Part shown: positions 1-9,198 of the stretch, one piece after another | Layout: the number at the start of each line of letters is the position of its first letter | How positions within the stretch are numbered: the stretch's first letter is position 1 | Assembly: GCF_039908645.1 (NCBI RefSeq) | Contig: NZ_CP150917.1 | Span: forward strand, 4,165,501 to 4,229,500 | Reading direction: 5' to 3' | Source: Pseudomonas helvetica | GTDB taxonomy: Bacteria > Pseudomonadota > Gammaproteobacteria > Pseudomonadales > Pseudomonadaceae | DNA: 64,000 bases | Program-made: the position numbers and the translations under genes | The notes under the pieces: model-generated | The model's database searches: none | What the model was told of the DNA's origin: nothing | What the model saw: the letters and a program-made list of their open reading frames with translations, nothing else

Positions 1-727
<727 letters not shown>

Positions 728-916
728 TCACGAAAATAGTGCGGGTGCTCTTTGGCACCCATCGGTTATGTGCCACAGACTAAGAGTAGGCCTGTCATCG
801 CTCAATGACCGTAACTGACAACTTATTGATCCAAACGCGCAGCACCTCTTGGCATTCCTCGGCATGGGGCCTACCCTAGTCGGCGAATCCTGCACAAGGC
901 CGCTGACTGTTTCCCC

Positions 917-2047
917 ATGCGCAAACTTCTTTATCTGACCGTCACCATGGCATTTGTCGCCCTCATCGCCGCGTACGCAATGTGGACCGCCGATCGCCCG
1001 GTTGGCCATTACCTCTCGGACCTGCGCATCAACCTCGCCGTTAACCAGGGCGTTCCTGCCGATCGCGGCAACTTGCTGGGCATCCAGCCCGAATTGTTCC
1101 CCACCGATTATCAAAGCCCCGAACACCTGCACCGCAAGCTCGCGGCCTATCTGCAGCGGGCTCGCGAACAAGGCCTGCTGAACGAAAAGACCATCGTTGT
1201 GCTGCCGGAACACATCGGTACCTGGCTGATGGTCAGCGGCGAGAAAGACGAGCTGTATCAAGCCAGCACGCTGGACGAAGCCATGAATTGGCTGGCGGTG
1301 AGCAATCCCCTGAGCTTTTTGCGCGCGTTGATCAGCGCCAAGGGCGACAACCGCCTGGATGACGCGCACCTGCGCATGAAAGCCAAAAGCATGGCCAGGC
1401 AGTACCAGGCGCTGTTCGGTGGGCTGGCCAACGAGTTCGGCATCACCCTGGTGGCCGGCAGCATCGTGTTGCCCGAGCCCAGTGTCAGCGACGGCACACT
1501 GAAAATCGGCCGTGGTGCGTTGTACAACAGCAGCCTGGTGTTCGGTCGCGATGGCTTGCCGATCGGCCAACCGCAGCGCCAGCTGAACCCGACCTTCGAT
1601 CAACGGGGCTATATCCAGCCGAGCACCGATCAAGTGATCAATGTCATCGACACCCCGGCCGGACGTCTTGGCGTATTGATCGGCAACGACAGCTGGTACC
1701 CGGACAACTATCGCAAACTCAACGATCAGGGCGCTCAGTTGATCGCCGTGCCGGCCTTTGTCATCGGCCGAAATGCCTGGGACAAACCCTGGCGCGGTGA
1801 CAAAGGGCCATCGACCCCGAGCAAAATCGGCCTCGAACCCGGCGCGCTCAGCGAGGGCGAGGCCTGGCATCGCCTGACGTTGACCAGTCAGCACCCGGCC
1901 AGTCAGGCCAGCGCTGGTGTCAGCGCGTTCCTGCGTGGACAATTCTGGGATCAGGGCAGCGCCGGCCAGAGCTTTCTCAGCAGCAACGGCCAACACTTCG
2001 CCGACCGCGAGGCCCGCGGCGCACGTTTGCTCAATATCTGGTTGTAA
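917..2047 (+). CDS. Membrane-anchored nitrilase-superfamily protein lacking catalytic Lys and Cys
   Basis: This 376-residue protein has one N-terminal membrane segment or signal anchor (about residues 4-22) followed by a carbon-nitrogen hydrolase (nitrilase) fold. The glutamate box is present (VLPEHIGTW). At the usual lysine box (R-K-x-x-L) it reads RQLNP, and at the nucleophile box (usually I-C-Y-D) it reads LIGNDSWYP, so both lysine and cysteine appear replaced. The DNA around 1675-1710 reads cleanly through this motif. The protein is therefore probably a non-catalytic, envelope-associated ligand binder, or uses other chemistry. It ends four bases before the AraC-type regulator gene and is probably co-transcribed with it. 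No clear Shine-Dalgarno precedes the ATG at 917. Confidence 0.75.
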   Translation: MRKLLYLTVTMAFVALIAAYAMWTADRPVGHYLSDLRINLAVNQGVPADRGNLLGIQPELFPTDYQSPEHLHRKLAAYLQRAREQGLLNEKTIVVLPEHIGTWLMVSGEKDELYQASTLDEAMNWLAVSNPLSFLRALISAKGDNRLDDAHLRMKAKSMARQYQALFGGLANEFGITLVAGSIVLPEPSVSDGTLKIGRGALYNSSLVFGRDGLPIGQPQRQLNPTFDQRGYIQPSTDQVINVIDTPAGRLGVLIGNDSWYPDNYRKLNDQGAQLIAVPAFVIGRNAWDKPWRGDKGPSTPSKIGLEPGALSEGEAWHRLTLTSQHPASQASAGVSAFLRGQFWDQGSAGQSFLSSNGQHFADREARGARLLNIWL

Positions 2048-2050
2048 GTG

Positions 2051-3091
2051 ATGAAACCACAGCCGATGCGCCTCGGGGATCTGTCGGTCGGCTTCGTCCA
2101 TAGCCTGGCTGACGCAGTGTCCAGCCACGGTCTGGACCCGCAGCCGCTGCTGGAACAATACGGGCTCGACTCGGCGCGGTTAGCCGAAGCCGGTGCGCGG
2201 CTGTCGATCCCGCGCTACATGCGCCTGGGCCACGCGGCCATTCAACTGACTGGCGACCCGGCGCTGGGTCTGCGTATGGGCCAACTGAGCCGCCTCAGCC
2301 AGGTCGGGCTGGCCGGCGTGACTGCCGCTCAGGCGCCAACCGTGCGCGAAGCGGCGCGTTGCCTGATTCGCTTCGAGGCCTTGTACGGCTCCAATTACCG
2401 CGGCCAGTCGAGTTTTCATGAAGATGCCCAGGGCGCATGGCTACGGTTCTATTCCATCAGCCCGTACAACGCCTATAACCGCTTTGTGGTGGATTCGATC
2501 ATCGCCAGCTGGTTGCAGCAGTTATCCAGCGTGAGCCGCCAGCCGCTGCACGCCGAACGCATCGACATCGAGTTCGCCGAGCCGGATTACCGCGAGCGCT
2601 ACGCACTGCTGGGTGATTGTCCGATCCAGTTTGGTGCCGAGCACAACCAACTAAGGCTGAGTCAGGCCAGCTTGGCACTGCGCAACCCCGAGCACTGCCC
2701 GAGTACCTGGCGTCTACTGCTCAAGCTGTGTGAACGGGAACTGGAGCAATTGACCCGCACCCGCAGCCTGCGTGAACGCATCACTCAGTTGCTGGGGCCG
2801 TTGCTCAATGGAGGTCGCGAACCCGACCTGGAAGAAGTGGCGGCACGCCTGAAGCTGCCGACCTGGACCTTGCGTCGCAAGCTCGCCGAAGAGGGTACGC
2901 AGTTTCGCGCGATTCTCAACGACACTCGCCGCGATCTGGCCATGACCTACATCCGCGACACGGAACTGGCCTTTGGCGAAATCGCCTACCTGCTGGGGTT
3001 TGCCTCGGCCGAAGCCTTTCAGCGCGCCTTCAAACGCTGGAACAACCAGACACCTGGCGAGTTCCGTCGCAGTCACAGGCAATCAGCCTGA
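2051..3091 (+). CDS. AraC-family transcriptional regulator
   Basis: The protein has about 346 residues. The first 190 or so resemble the arabinose-binding-like N-terminal domain found in OruR/ArgR-type AraC proteins (HAAIQLTGDPALGLRMG is typical). The last 100 carry the two helix-turn-helix motifs, with the signatures FGEIAYLLGFASAEAFQRAFKR and WNNQTPGEFR. An ATG at 2051 and a GTG just before it at 2048 are both possible; the ATG is preferred. It follows the nitrilase-like gene with almost no spacing, so the upstream protein may take part in ligand sensing (inference). Targets could be its own operon or the divergent fadH. Confidence 0.88.
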   Translation: MKPQPMRLGDLSVGFVHSLADAVSSHGLDPQPLLEQYGLDSARLAEAGARLSIPRYMRLGHAAIQLTGDPALGLRMGQLSRLSQVGLAGVTAAQAPTVREAARCLIRFEALYGSNYRGQSSFHEDAQGAWLRFYSISPYNAYNRFVVDSIIASWLQQLSSVSRQPLHAERIDIEFAEPDYRERYALLGDCPIQFGAEHNQLRLSQASLALRNPEHCPSTWRLLLKLCERELEQLTRTRSLRERITQLLGPLLNGGREPDLEEVAARLKLPTWTLRRKLAEEGTQFRAILNDTRRDLAMTYIRDTELAFGEIAYLLGFASAEAFQRAFKRWNNQTPGEFRRSHRQSA

Positions 3092-3113
3092 CGGCTAGCC
3101 TGCAGCTGCTTTT

Positions 3114-3200
3114 TTACAACTCGGTAGCGTCTTCGGCGGGCTCCAGAGGGTCCAGTTCAAACGCCTGGTATTCAAGCAGCTCTTCTTGATAATCGTCCAT
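3114..3200 (-). CDS. Small acidic protein of 28 residues
   Basis: A short frame runs from an ATG at 3200 to a TAA at 3114-3116 and encodes MDDYQEELLEYQAFELDPL followed by EPAEDATEL. An AAAGGACAT Shine-Dalgarno sits eight bases before the start. The product is extremely acidic, with no cysteine or membrane segment. It lies in the convergent space between the AraC gene and the DUF2242 lipoprotein. The good ribosome site and strongly biased composition argue for real translation; its function is unknown to me. Confidence 0.5.
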   Translation of the reverse strand: MDDYQEELLEYQAFELDPLEPAEDATEL

Positions 3201-3400
3201 AGGGATGTCCTTTTGAGTCGAGTTAAACCGTTATACCAATGACCTTCGCCCTCAGCATAAAGTGCCCGTATGAAAGAAAAATGACGCGGGCACAGCGGTA
3301 CGTTCCTGCTAGTAAAACGTAGCAGGCACTCAAGAATTTATCACGGTGGACTTTGAATAAAAGCTGAAGAAAATCAGCCTCTGGTGGTGCAGATGACTCT
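3201..3400. other. Intergenic stretch upstream of the 28-residue ORF
   Basis: About 200 AT-richer bases separate the small ORF from the terminator of the DUF2242 gene. The interval presumably holds the promoter of the small ORF. I see no other gene or strong repeat here. Confidence 0.4.
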
Positions 3401-3432
3401 GAACAAACGCTACGGGGGTTGCCCCCGTAGCG
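3401..3432 (-). terminator. Intrinsic terminator of the DUF2242 gene
   Basis: An 11-bp perfect stem, CGCTACGGGGG / CCCCCGTAGCG with a 3-base loop (3408-3432), is followed on the minus strand by TTTGTTC. It lies 13 bases past the stop of the DUF2242 lipoprotein gene. Confidence 0.75.
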
Positions 3433-3444
3433 CTCGCCTTCAGA

Positions 3445-4296
3445 TTACTTGCCGGACGATGGCAGTGCCGGAATTGGCTCGGTCGGTGCCGGCAACGAAC
3501 TCGGATTCGCCGGTGGCGTGATGACTTCAGACACCGGTGTCGGCTCGGTATTGCTCGCAGGTGCAACCGACGCCGCTGCAGGTGCCGATACGGCGGATAT
3601 AGGCTCTATCGGCGCACTCACTGCTGGCGCTGGCGCAGTCGTCGCCGGCTCAGCAGGCGCTGGAGTTGGCGCTGGCGTCACTGCGGGCGTGGATGTTGGC
3701 GCTGCAGGGGCTGCCGTGGGTTCAGGCACACCCAGATCGGCCTTTGGCTTCTCGACGATATGCGCCTCTTTCTTCACCTCAGGCGGCAGGAACAGCTCGA
3801 CCAGGGTGAAAAACCGCTCGTAGAACTTCCCGGAGGACACGGTTTCACTGGCGACCTTGACCATCGAATCATCGGAAGAACCAATCGGCATCGACACCGA
3901 GCCCAACACACCGACGCCGAGGCTGGCGGAGTTGTTGGTTTTCTTCAGCGCGTAACGGTCCTGCAAGGCATTGGCGAACATCGTCGCGTGATGCTTGCTG
4001 TCTTCGGCGCAGACCACGTTGAAGCTGATCTCCATATGCGTGTCGCCGGTCTGCTGAAAGCTCTTGTGACCGCTGACCAGTTTCGGATCAGTGCTGGTGA
4101 TTATGTAGCCCTGGCTCAACAACGCCCGACGAGCGGCCTCGCAGGAAGCAACATCGGTAACCGGGTATTTGCGCGAAAACGTCCCGGAATCATCGAAATT
4201 TTCATGCTCATAGATGGCCTGGTCCTTGGTACAACCGGCTGCTGCAGCCAGTACCAACGCCAGCCCGGCGGCACGCACATGGAATGATTTGAACAT
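3445..4296 (-). CDS. DUF2242 family lipoprotein
   Basis: The start at 4296 is chosen because AGGATG precedes the ATG and because MFKSFHVRAAGLALVLAAAAGC is a clean lipoprotein signal with its lipobox cysteine at residue 22; the frame stays open 21 codons further upstream. The conserved domain (about 25-180; YPVTDVASCEAARRALLSQGY) matches DUF2242, a family of small proteobacterial lipoproteins of unknown role. From about residue 195 to the end it is a Pro/Ala/Thr/Ser-rich tail of roughly 90 residues, probably a disordered linker reaching into the periplasm or peptidoglycan. It is monocistronic, with its own terminator. Confidence 0.8.
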   Translation of the reverse strand: MFKSFHVRAAGLALVLAAAAGCTKDQAIYEHENFDDSGTFSRKYPVTDVASCEAARRALLSQGYIITSTDPKLVSGHKSFQQTGDTHMEISFNVVCAEDSKHHATMFANALQDRYALKKTNNSASLGVGVLGSVSMPIGSSDDSMVKVASETVSSGKFYERFFTLVELFLPPEVKKEAHIVEKPKADLGVPEPTAAPAAPTSTPAVTPAPTPAPAEPATTAPAPAVSAPIEPISAVSAPAAASVAPASNTEPTPVSEVITPPANPSSLPAPTEPIPALPSSGK

Positions 4297-4387
4297 TGAA
4301 CATCCTGAAGAAAACGATCCGGGGCCTATTGTGCAACAGATCACCCCGTAACGGCGCATGGATTAGTGTCTTGTAAACGATACAAGT

Positions 4388-5287
4388 TTACTGACCTTCG
4401 TTTACCGGAAAAAGTCGCTGGCACAAATGATCGATGAACACCCGTAATTTGGCCGCGGCATGGCGACTGGATGGCCAAAGCATCCAGAACGTGCCGCTGA
4501 ACTCAAGGTATTCATCCAGCACTCGCTGCAAACGCCCCTGCTCCACTGCCTCACGGACCATAAAATCCGGCAGGCAGGCAATTCCCAGTCCTTGTAGTAG
4601 TACATGGTGCACAGCTTCGATGGAGGTCGTGACAAACCGCGTCGGTAACAGCGGTTCGCTACCATCCGCCAGCCGCTGCAACGGCCAGGGCTCCAGCTTG
4701 CCGGTGGCGTGGAGGGTATGGCGCAGGCAGGCATGCCCTGCGAGATCCTCCAGGGTGCGCGGCACACCCTGCGCGGCGAAGTAGCCAGGTGTCGCCACCA
4801 ACACCAACCGAAAGCGCCCCAATTGTCGTGCCATCAAGCGCGAGTCCTTCGGGTTTCCTGTGCGCACCACTGCATCAAACCCCTCTTCGACCACATCCAC
4901 CATGCGATCCGACAAGTCGACGTCCAGTTCGATGTCTGGATAAAGTCGCATGAACTCGGTGAGTACCGGCATCACCAACCCGTGAACCTGCGGCACACTG
5001 ATGCGCAGTTTCCCCCGAGGCGCGCTGGCCGCACTGCACAACTCGAACTCGGCGGCTTCGACTTCGGCGAGAATCCTGCGGCAGCGTTCAAGATACAGCG
5101 CACCTTCAGCGGTCAGGGTGATGCTACGCGTACTGCGATGGAACAGACGCACCGCCAACCGCTCTTCTAGTCGCGCAACACTTTTGCCGACCGCCGACGA
5201 AGAAACGCCCAGCAAACGCCCGGCCTCGGTAAAACTGCGGGTGTCCGCGACCTGCACAAACACCGAAATACTGCCCAGGCTATCCAT
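4388..5287 (-). CDS. LysR-family transcriptional regulator
   Basis: This is a 299-residue LysR protein. The winged helix-turn-helix at residues 3-60 includes FTEAGRLLGVSSSAVGKSVARLE, and the effector domain includes LRISVPQVHGLVMPVL and DRMVDVVEEGFDAVVRTG. It belongs to the DsbD/PtrA-like group of LysR regulators common in Pseudomonas. It is transcribed divergently from the MFS gene at 5412 with a 124-bp shared intergenic region, the usual arrangement for local control of an exporter by a LysR protein. The inducer is unknown. Confidence 0.92.
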   Translation of the reverse strand: MDSLGSISVFVQVADTRSFTEAGRLLGVSSSAVGKSVARLEERLAVRLFHRSTRSITLTAEGALYLERCRRILAEVEAAEFELCSAASAPRGKLRISVPQVHGLVMPVLTEFMRLYPDIELDVDLSDRMVDVVEEGFDAVVRTGNPKDSRLMARQLGRFRLVLVATPGYFAAQGVPRTLEDLAGHACLRHTLHATGKLEPWPLQRLADGSEPLLPTRFVTTSIEAVHHVLLQGLGIACLPDFMVREAVEQGRLQRVLDEYLEFSGTFWMLWPSSRHAAAKLRVFIDHLCQRLFPVNEGQ

Positions 5288-5411
5288 CGCATACTCCCGA
5301 AATTGCGGACATTCTCGTCCTGTAAGTTCGGAACCTTAGCCTGTTTTTCCGCAAGGTGCAGCGCCCTACCCTTGGCTCCGTAGTCATAACCTCTGATACG
5401 GACCTGAGCAA

Positions 5412-6617
5412 ATGAATGAATCTGAACTGACCGCATCGCTATCGGCGGCTGACCGGCATCGCGCCGAACGACTTCCAATCGGCGGACTCCTGGCACTGGC
5501 CTCTGCCGGTTTCATCACTATCATGACCGAAGCCTTACCCGCCGGCCTGCTGCCGCAAATGAGCGAAAGCCTGGGCGTCTCGCAAGCACTGATCGGTCAA
5601 CTGGTCACGTTGTATGCAATCGGCTCGCTGCTGGCGGCAATTCCCCTGACCATCGCCACCCGGAGCTGGCGTCGACGCCCCTTGCTACTGATTGCAATGG
5701 GTGGCTTCGCCCTCGTCAACAGCGTCACCGCGCTGTCCGACAACTATTGGCTGACATTGCTGGCACGTTTGTTTGCCGGGATCTTCGCCGGATTGCTCTG
5801 GGCGCTGCTGGCCGGCTATGCCAGCCGAATGGTTGCGCCACACCTGCAGGGCCGAGCGATCGCCGTGGCGATGCTTGGAGCGCCGCTGGCGCTATCCCTG
5901 GGCGTTCCCGCCGGGACTTTTCTAGGATCGGTCGCGGGTTGGCGAGCAAGCTTTGCCGTCATGACCGGACTGACGGTGTTGCTGGTCGCCTGGGTTCGCT
6001 GGCAAATCCCGGACTTTGCCGGCCAAAGTGCCGAAAAACGCTTACCGGTGCGGCAGGTCATCACCTTGCCAGGTTTAAAAGCCGTATTGCTGGTGACGTT
6101 CGCCTATGTGTTGGCCCATAACATTCTCTACACCTACATTGCGCCTTTCCTGCAACCTGCTGGCCTCACCGGACAAACCGATCAGGTGCTGCTGGTGTTT
6201 GGTCTGGCTGCTCTGTTGAGTATCTGGATCGTCGGCTTGCTGATTGATCGCTGGTTACGCGAACTGGTGCTGATCAGTTGCGGGCTATTTACCTTGTCTG
6301 CGCTGATCCTGGCCTTTCGCAGCGGCTCACCTGCGGTGATCTACGTATCGATCGCGATCTGGGGGCTGGCCTTTGGCGGACTGGCGACATTGCTGCAAAC
6401 CGCCCTGGCGAAAACCGCAGGCGACTCGTCGGACACCGCGCAGTCGATGCTGGTGACGATGTGGAATCTGGGAATTGCCGGCGGTGGCCTGGCGGGCGGC
6501 ATGCTGCTGGAAAATCTCGGGGTGATGTCATTTCCATGGGTCATCGGCAGCTTACTGATACTAAGCCTGCTGGTAGCATTGAACGCCCGGCGCCATGGTT
6601 TCCCAGCCACGCTTTGA
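5412..6617 (+). CDS. MFS transporter, DHA1/AraJ-type
   Basis: The protein has 401 residues and 12 predicted membrane segments, beginning at about residue 24 after a hydrophilic N-terminus. The first half carries GLLPQMSESLGVSQALIGQLVTLYAIG and a weak motif A region with paired arginines (TRSWRRRP). This matches the DHA1 family of proton-coupled drug, sugar or amino-acid exporters (AraJ, YdhP, PbuE relatives). It is divergent from the LysR gene at 4388, which probably controls it. Transcription ends at a strong hairpin at 6631. The substrate cannot be read from the sequence. Confidence 0.88.
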   Translation: MNESELTASLSAADRHRAERLPIGGLLALASAGFITIMTEALPAGLLPQMSESLGVSQALIGQLVTLYAIGSLLAAIPLTIATRSWRRRPLLLIAMGGFALVNSVTALSDNYWLTLLARLFAGIFAGLLWALLAGYASRMVAPHLQGRAIAVAMLGAPLALSLGVPAGTFLGSVAGWRASFAVMTGLTVLLVAWVRWQIPDFAGQSAEKRLPVRQVITLPGLKAVLLVTFAYVLAHNILYTYIAPFLQPAGLTGQTDQVLLVFGLAALLSIWIVGLLIDRWLRELVLISCGLFTLSALILAFRSGSPAVIYVSIAIWGLAFGGLATLLQTALAKTAGDSSDTAQSMLVTMWNLGIAGGGLAGGMLLENLGVMSFPWVIGSLLILSLLVALNARRHGFPATL

Positions 6618-6630
6618 ACCGCACAAAACA

Positions 6631-6660
6631 AAAGACCCCGGCCTTTCGGCCAGGGTCTTT
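6631..6660. terminator. Bidirectional terminator between the MFS gene and ppiD
   Basis: AAAGACCC-c-GGCC, a TTTC loop, then GGCC-a-GGGTCTTT forms a strong hairpin flanked by A and T tracts. It serves two converging genes. Confidence 0.85.
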
Positions 6661-6687
6661 GTTTACCACTAACGGGTCAGTCAGGCA

Positions 6688-8547
6688 TCAGTAACGCTTG
6701 ATGTCCGCCTGGCTCTCCAGTTGCTTGCGATAGGCCGCGAAGTCTTGCTGGCCAACGCGCGACGCGAGGAAGCGACGATACTGAGCCTTCTCTTCTTCAG
6801 AAGGCGCTGCGGCTTCGCTCACACCGTTCAGACGCACGATCACCAGACTACCGTCAGTCAGGGTCACGCTGCTGAAAGTCGGCTTGTCCTTGGCTGCAGG
6901 CTTCGGCATGCGGAACAACGCTTGCAGCACGGTTGGATCAACACCTTCCTGAGCACGAGTTGCCGCATTGGTGACTTTCCAGCCCTGGCTGGCGAGCGGC
7001 GTCTTGCCATCACGCAGACTGGCGATCAGCTCATCAGCCTTGGTCTTGGCAGCAGCACTGGCGTGCTCCTTGGTCAATTGCACGCGGATGCTCGCAGCGA
7101 CGCTTTCCAGTGGCAGCTGTTCAGGCTTGCGATGCTCTTTGGCACGCAGCACCACTACCGTTTCCGGATCCAGCTCGATGCCGGTGCTGTTGGCACCTTC
7201 ATCCAGTACTTCCGGGCTGAACGCAGCAGTGACCACGGCACGGTTGGCCGCGATACCTTCGCCACCTTCACGGCCAAACGGTGCGGACGTGTGGACGGTC
7301 AGTTTCAGGTCCGCAGCTGGTTGAGCCAGGTCGGAAGCTTCGAACGCGGCATCTTCCAACTGTTTGGTCGCATCCACAAAACGCTGCTCGACCTGTTGGG
7401 TTTTCAGTTCCTTGGTCAGCTTGTCTTTCAGGCTGGCGAAGCTTGGCACTTGCGGTGCTTCAACGCCCAACAGCTTGATCAAGTGGAAACCGAATTCAGT
7501 GCGCACCGGCGCCGACACCTGGTCTTTGCCCAGCGCATACAGCGCTTTCTCAAAGGTTGGGTCGTAAACGCCCGGGCCAGCGTAACCGAGGTCACCGCCG
7601 TTGGCAGCCGAACCTGGATCCTGCGAGAACTCCTTGGCCAGGGCCTCGAAGCTTTCACCTTTGGCCAGACGCGCCTGAATCTCTTCGATCTTCGCCTTGG
7701 CTTGCGCCTCGTTCACCTTGTCATTCACTTCGATCAGAATGTGCGCAGCCCGGCGCTGTTCGGCCAGGTTCGCGGTTTCTTTCTGATACAGCGCTTGCAG
7801 GTCTTCGTCCTTGACGGCGACCTGATCAAAGAAAGAAGCCTTCTTCAACTCGAGGTAATCGATGACCACCTGATCAGGCGTCATGAACTCTTTGGCGTGT
7901 TCGTCGTAGTAAGCCTTGACCTCTTCATCAGTCAGCTTCACCGCGGCTGGATCTGCCTTGACGTTCAGGGTCGCGAAATCGCGGGTCTGTTTTTCCAGAC
8001 GAGCGAAAGCCTGCACCTGTGCATCGGTGACGAAACCACTACCTGCCAGACCGGCGCGCAACTGGCCGATCAGCATTTCCTGAGCCAGCATCTGGCGGAA
8101 CTGCATACGGCTGTAGCCCAGCTGACGGATCACCTGGTCGAAACGCTCAGGACTGAACTTGCCGTCGACCTGGAATTCAGGTGTTTGCAGGATCACTTGG
8201 TCCAGTGCAGCTTCGGAGAAAGCGAATTTCGATTTTTCTGCGCCTTGCAGCAACAGTTTGCGGTCGATCAGCCCTTTCAAAGCAGCATCGCGCAGCATTT
8301 TTTCATCAAGCAAGGATGCATCGAAATCCTTGCCCAGCTGTTGCATGAGTTGACGGCGTTGCATATCAACCGCCTGACTCAGCTCGTTCTGGCTGATTTC
8401 TTCACCATTCACCTTGGCCGCATCATTACGGTGGGTAGTGGCCTTGAAGATGGCGTCGAAACCGGTCAAAGCCATCAGTGCAACGATGACCCCGATAATG
8501 GTCTTGGCAATCCAGCCTTGTGAATTGTCCCTGATATTCTGCAGCAT
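6688..8547 (-). CDS. ppiD: Periplasmic folding chaperone / peptidyl-prolyl isomerase D
   Basis: The 619-residue protein has one N-terminal membrane anchor (about residues 12-33, WIAKTIIGVIVALMALTGF), a SurA-like N-terminal chaperone region (SQAVDMQRRQLMQQLG, LKGLIDRKLLLQGAEKS) and a parvulin domain near residues 265-355 (AAHILIEV, GSAANGGDLGYAGPG, GFHLIKLL). PpiD sits at the inner-membrane SecYEG translocon and helps newly exported outer-membrane proteins fold. Its place downstream of hupB and lon matches the classical tig-clpP-clpX-lon-hupB-ppiD order. A tRNA-Asp and a hairpin separate it from hupB, so it probably has its own promoter. Confidence 0.97.
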   Translation of the reverse strand: MLQNIRDNSQGWIAKTIIGVIVALMALTGFDAIFKATTHRNDAAKVNGEEISQNELSQAVDMQRRQLMQQLGKDFDASLLDEKMLRDAALKGLIDRKLLLQGAEKSKFAFSEAALDQVILQTPEFQVDGKFSPERFDQVIRQLGYSRMQFRQMLAQEMLIGQLRAGLAGSGFVTDAQVQAFARLEKQTRDFATLNVKADPAAVKLTDEEVKAYYDEHAKEFMTPDQVVIDYLELKKASFFDQVAVKDEDLQALYQKETANLAEQRRAAHILIEVNDKVNEAQAKAKIEEIQARLAKGESFEALAKEFSQDPGSAANGGDLGYAGPGVYDPTFEKALYALGKDQVSAPVRTEFGFHLIKLLGVEAPQVPSFASLKDKLTKELKTQQVEQRFVDATKQLEDAAFEASDLAQPAADLKLTVHTSAPFGREGGEGIAANRAVVTAAFSPEVLDEGANSTGIELDPETVVVLRAKEHRKPEQLPLESVAASIRVQLTKEHASAAAKTKADELIASLRDGKTPLASQGWKVTNAATRAQEGVDPTVLQALFRMPKPAAKDKPTFSSVTLTDGSLVIVRLNGVSEAAAPSEEEKAQYRRFLASRVGQQDFAAYRKQLESQADIKRY

Positions 8548-8613
8548 GCGTCCCCCAGAAACGGTTGAACTTCAAATTAGGCAACCGTGGAGCGTGGGTA
8601 GAATCCGGATAGA

Positions 8614-8640
8614 AGAAAGGCGCATCCGAGGATGCGCCTT
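8614..8640 (-). terminator. Terminator after tRNA-Asp
   Basis: AAGGCGCATC-cgag-GATGCGCCTT is a 10-bp perfect stem. On the minus strand it is followed by TCTTCT. It lies just past the 3' end of tRNA-Asp and before ppiD. Confidence 0.75.
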
Positions 8641-8648
8641 CTCGTAAC

Positions 8649-8725
8649 TGGCGGAGCGGACGGGACTCGAACCCGCGACCCCCGGCGTGACAGGCCGGTA
8701 TTCTAACCGACTGAACTACCGCTCC
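8649..8725 (-). tRNA. tRNA-Asp (anticodon GTC)
   Basis: The 77-nt minus-strand sequence starts GGAGCGGTAGTTCAGTCGG, carries GTC in a CCTGTCACG anticodon arm, has the TTCGAGTCC T-arm and encodes the CCA end. It is nearly identical to E. coli tRNA-Asp. Confidence 0.97.
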
Positions 8726-8778
8726 GCTGCCAAGTCAGGGATGACCCCGACCCGGATAGGCAAAAAACCGAGTGAGGC

Positions 8779-9051
8779 TTAGTTAACAGCTTCTTTCAGT
8801 GCTTTACCGGCTTTGAAACCTGGTTTTTTGGCTGCTGCGATTTCCAGCGTCTTACCGGTCTGTGGGTTACGACCAATGCGAGCTGGACGATCAGTCACGG
8901 AGAAAGTACCGAAACCAACCAGAACAACAGAGTCGCCAGCCTTGAGAGCGCCAGTGACGGATTCGATTACAGCGTCCAGCGCGCGGCCAGCAGCAGCTTT
9001 CGGGATATCAGCGGATGCAGCGATAGCATCAATCAGTTCCGACTTGTTCAC
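8779..9051 (-). CDS. hupB: DNA-binding protein HU-beta
   Basis: The 90-residue histone-like protein begins (V/M)[20 protein letters not shown] and contains the HU signature [21 protein letters not shown] in the DNA-contacting arm. The GTG at 9051 is chosen as start because it gives the canonical length and AAGGGGA lies just before it, although the frame stays open 18 codons further. HU bends and compacts DNA. It lies downstream of lon as in most gammaproteobacteria. Confidence 0.97.
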   Translation of the reverse strand: MNKSELIDAIAASADIPKAAAGRALDAVIESVTGALKAGDSVVLVGFGTFSVTDRPARIGRNPQTGKTLEIAAAKKPGFKAGKALKEAVN

Positions 9052-9198
9052 TCTAAGTCCCCTTATATCTATTTGAGATGATTCTAAGTTTTTTGGTGAA
9101 AGCAAAAACGAGTGCTGAATGGCCTACAGACACTTAAGAGCCGCTTTATAACAAGGGCTCTAAAAAGCTGTCAAGAAAGCCCCCCAGGCTAATACGTA

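Noticed and set aside
728..2158. 476-codon open frame on the minus strand
   Set aside because: It lies antisense to the nitrilase-like gene; composition is that of a shadow frame in GC-rich DNA, with no ribosome site and no recognisable domain.
3505..3720. Repetitive Ala/Pro/Thr-coding tract
   Set aside because: It is the low-complexity tail of the DUF2242 lipoprotein, not a separate element.
6721..8523. 600-codon open frame opposite ppiD
   Set aside because: Pure antisense of a firmly identified gene; Leu/Gln/His-rich low-information translation.
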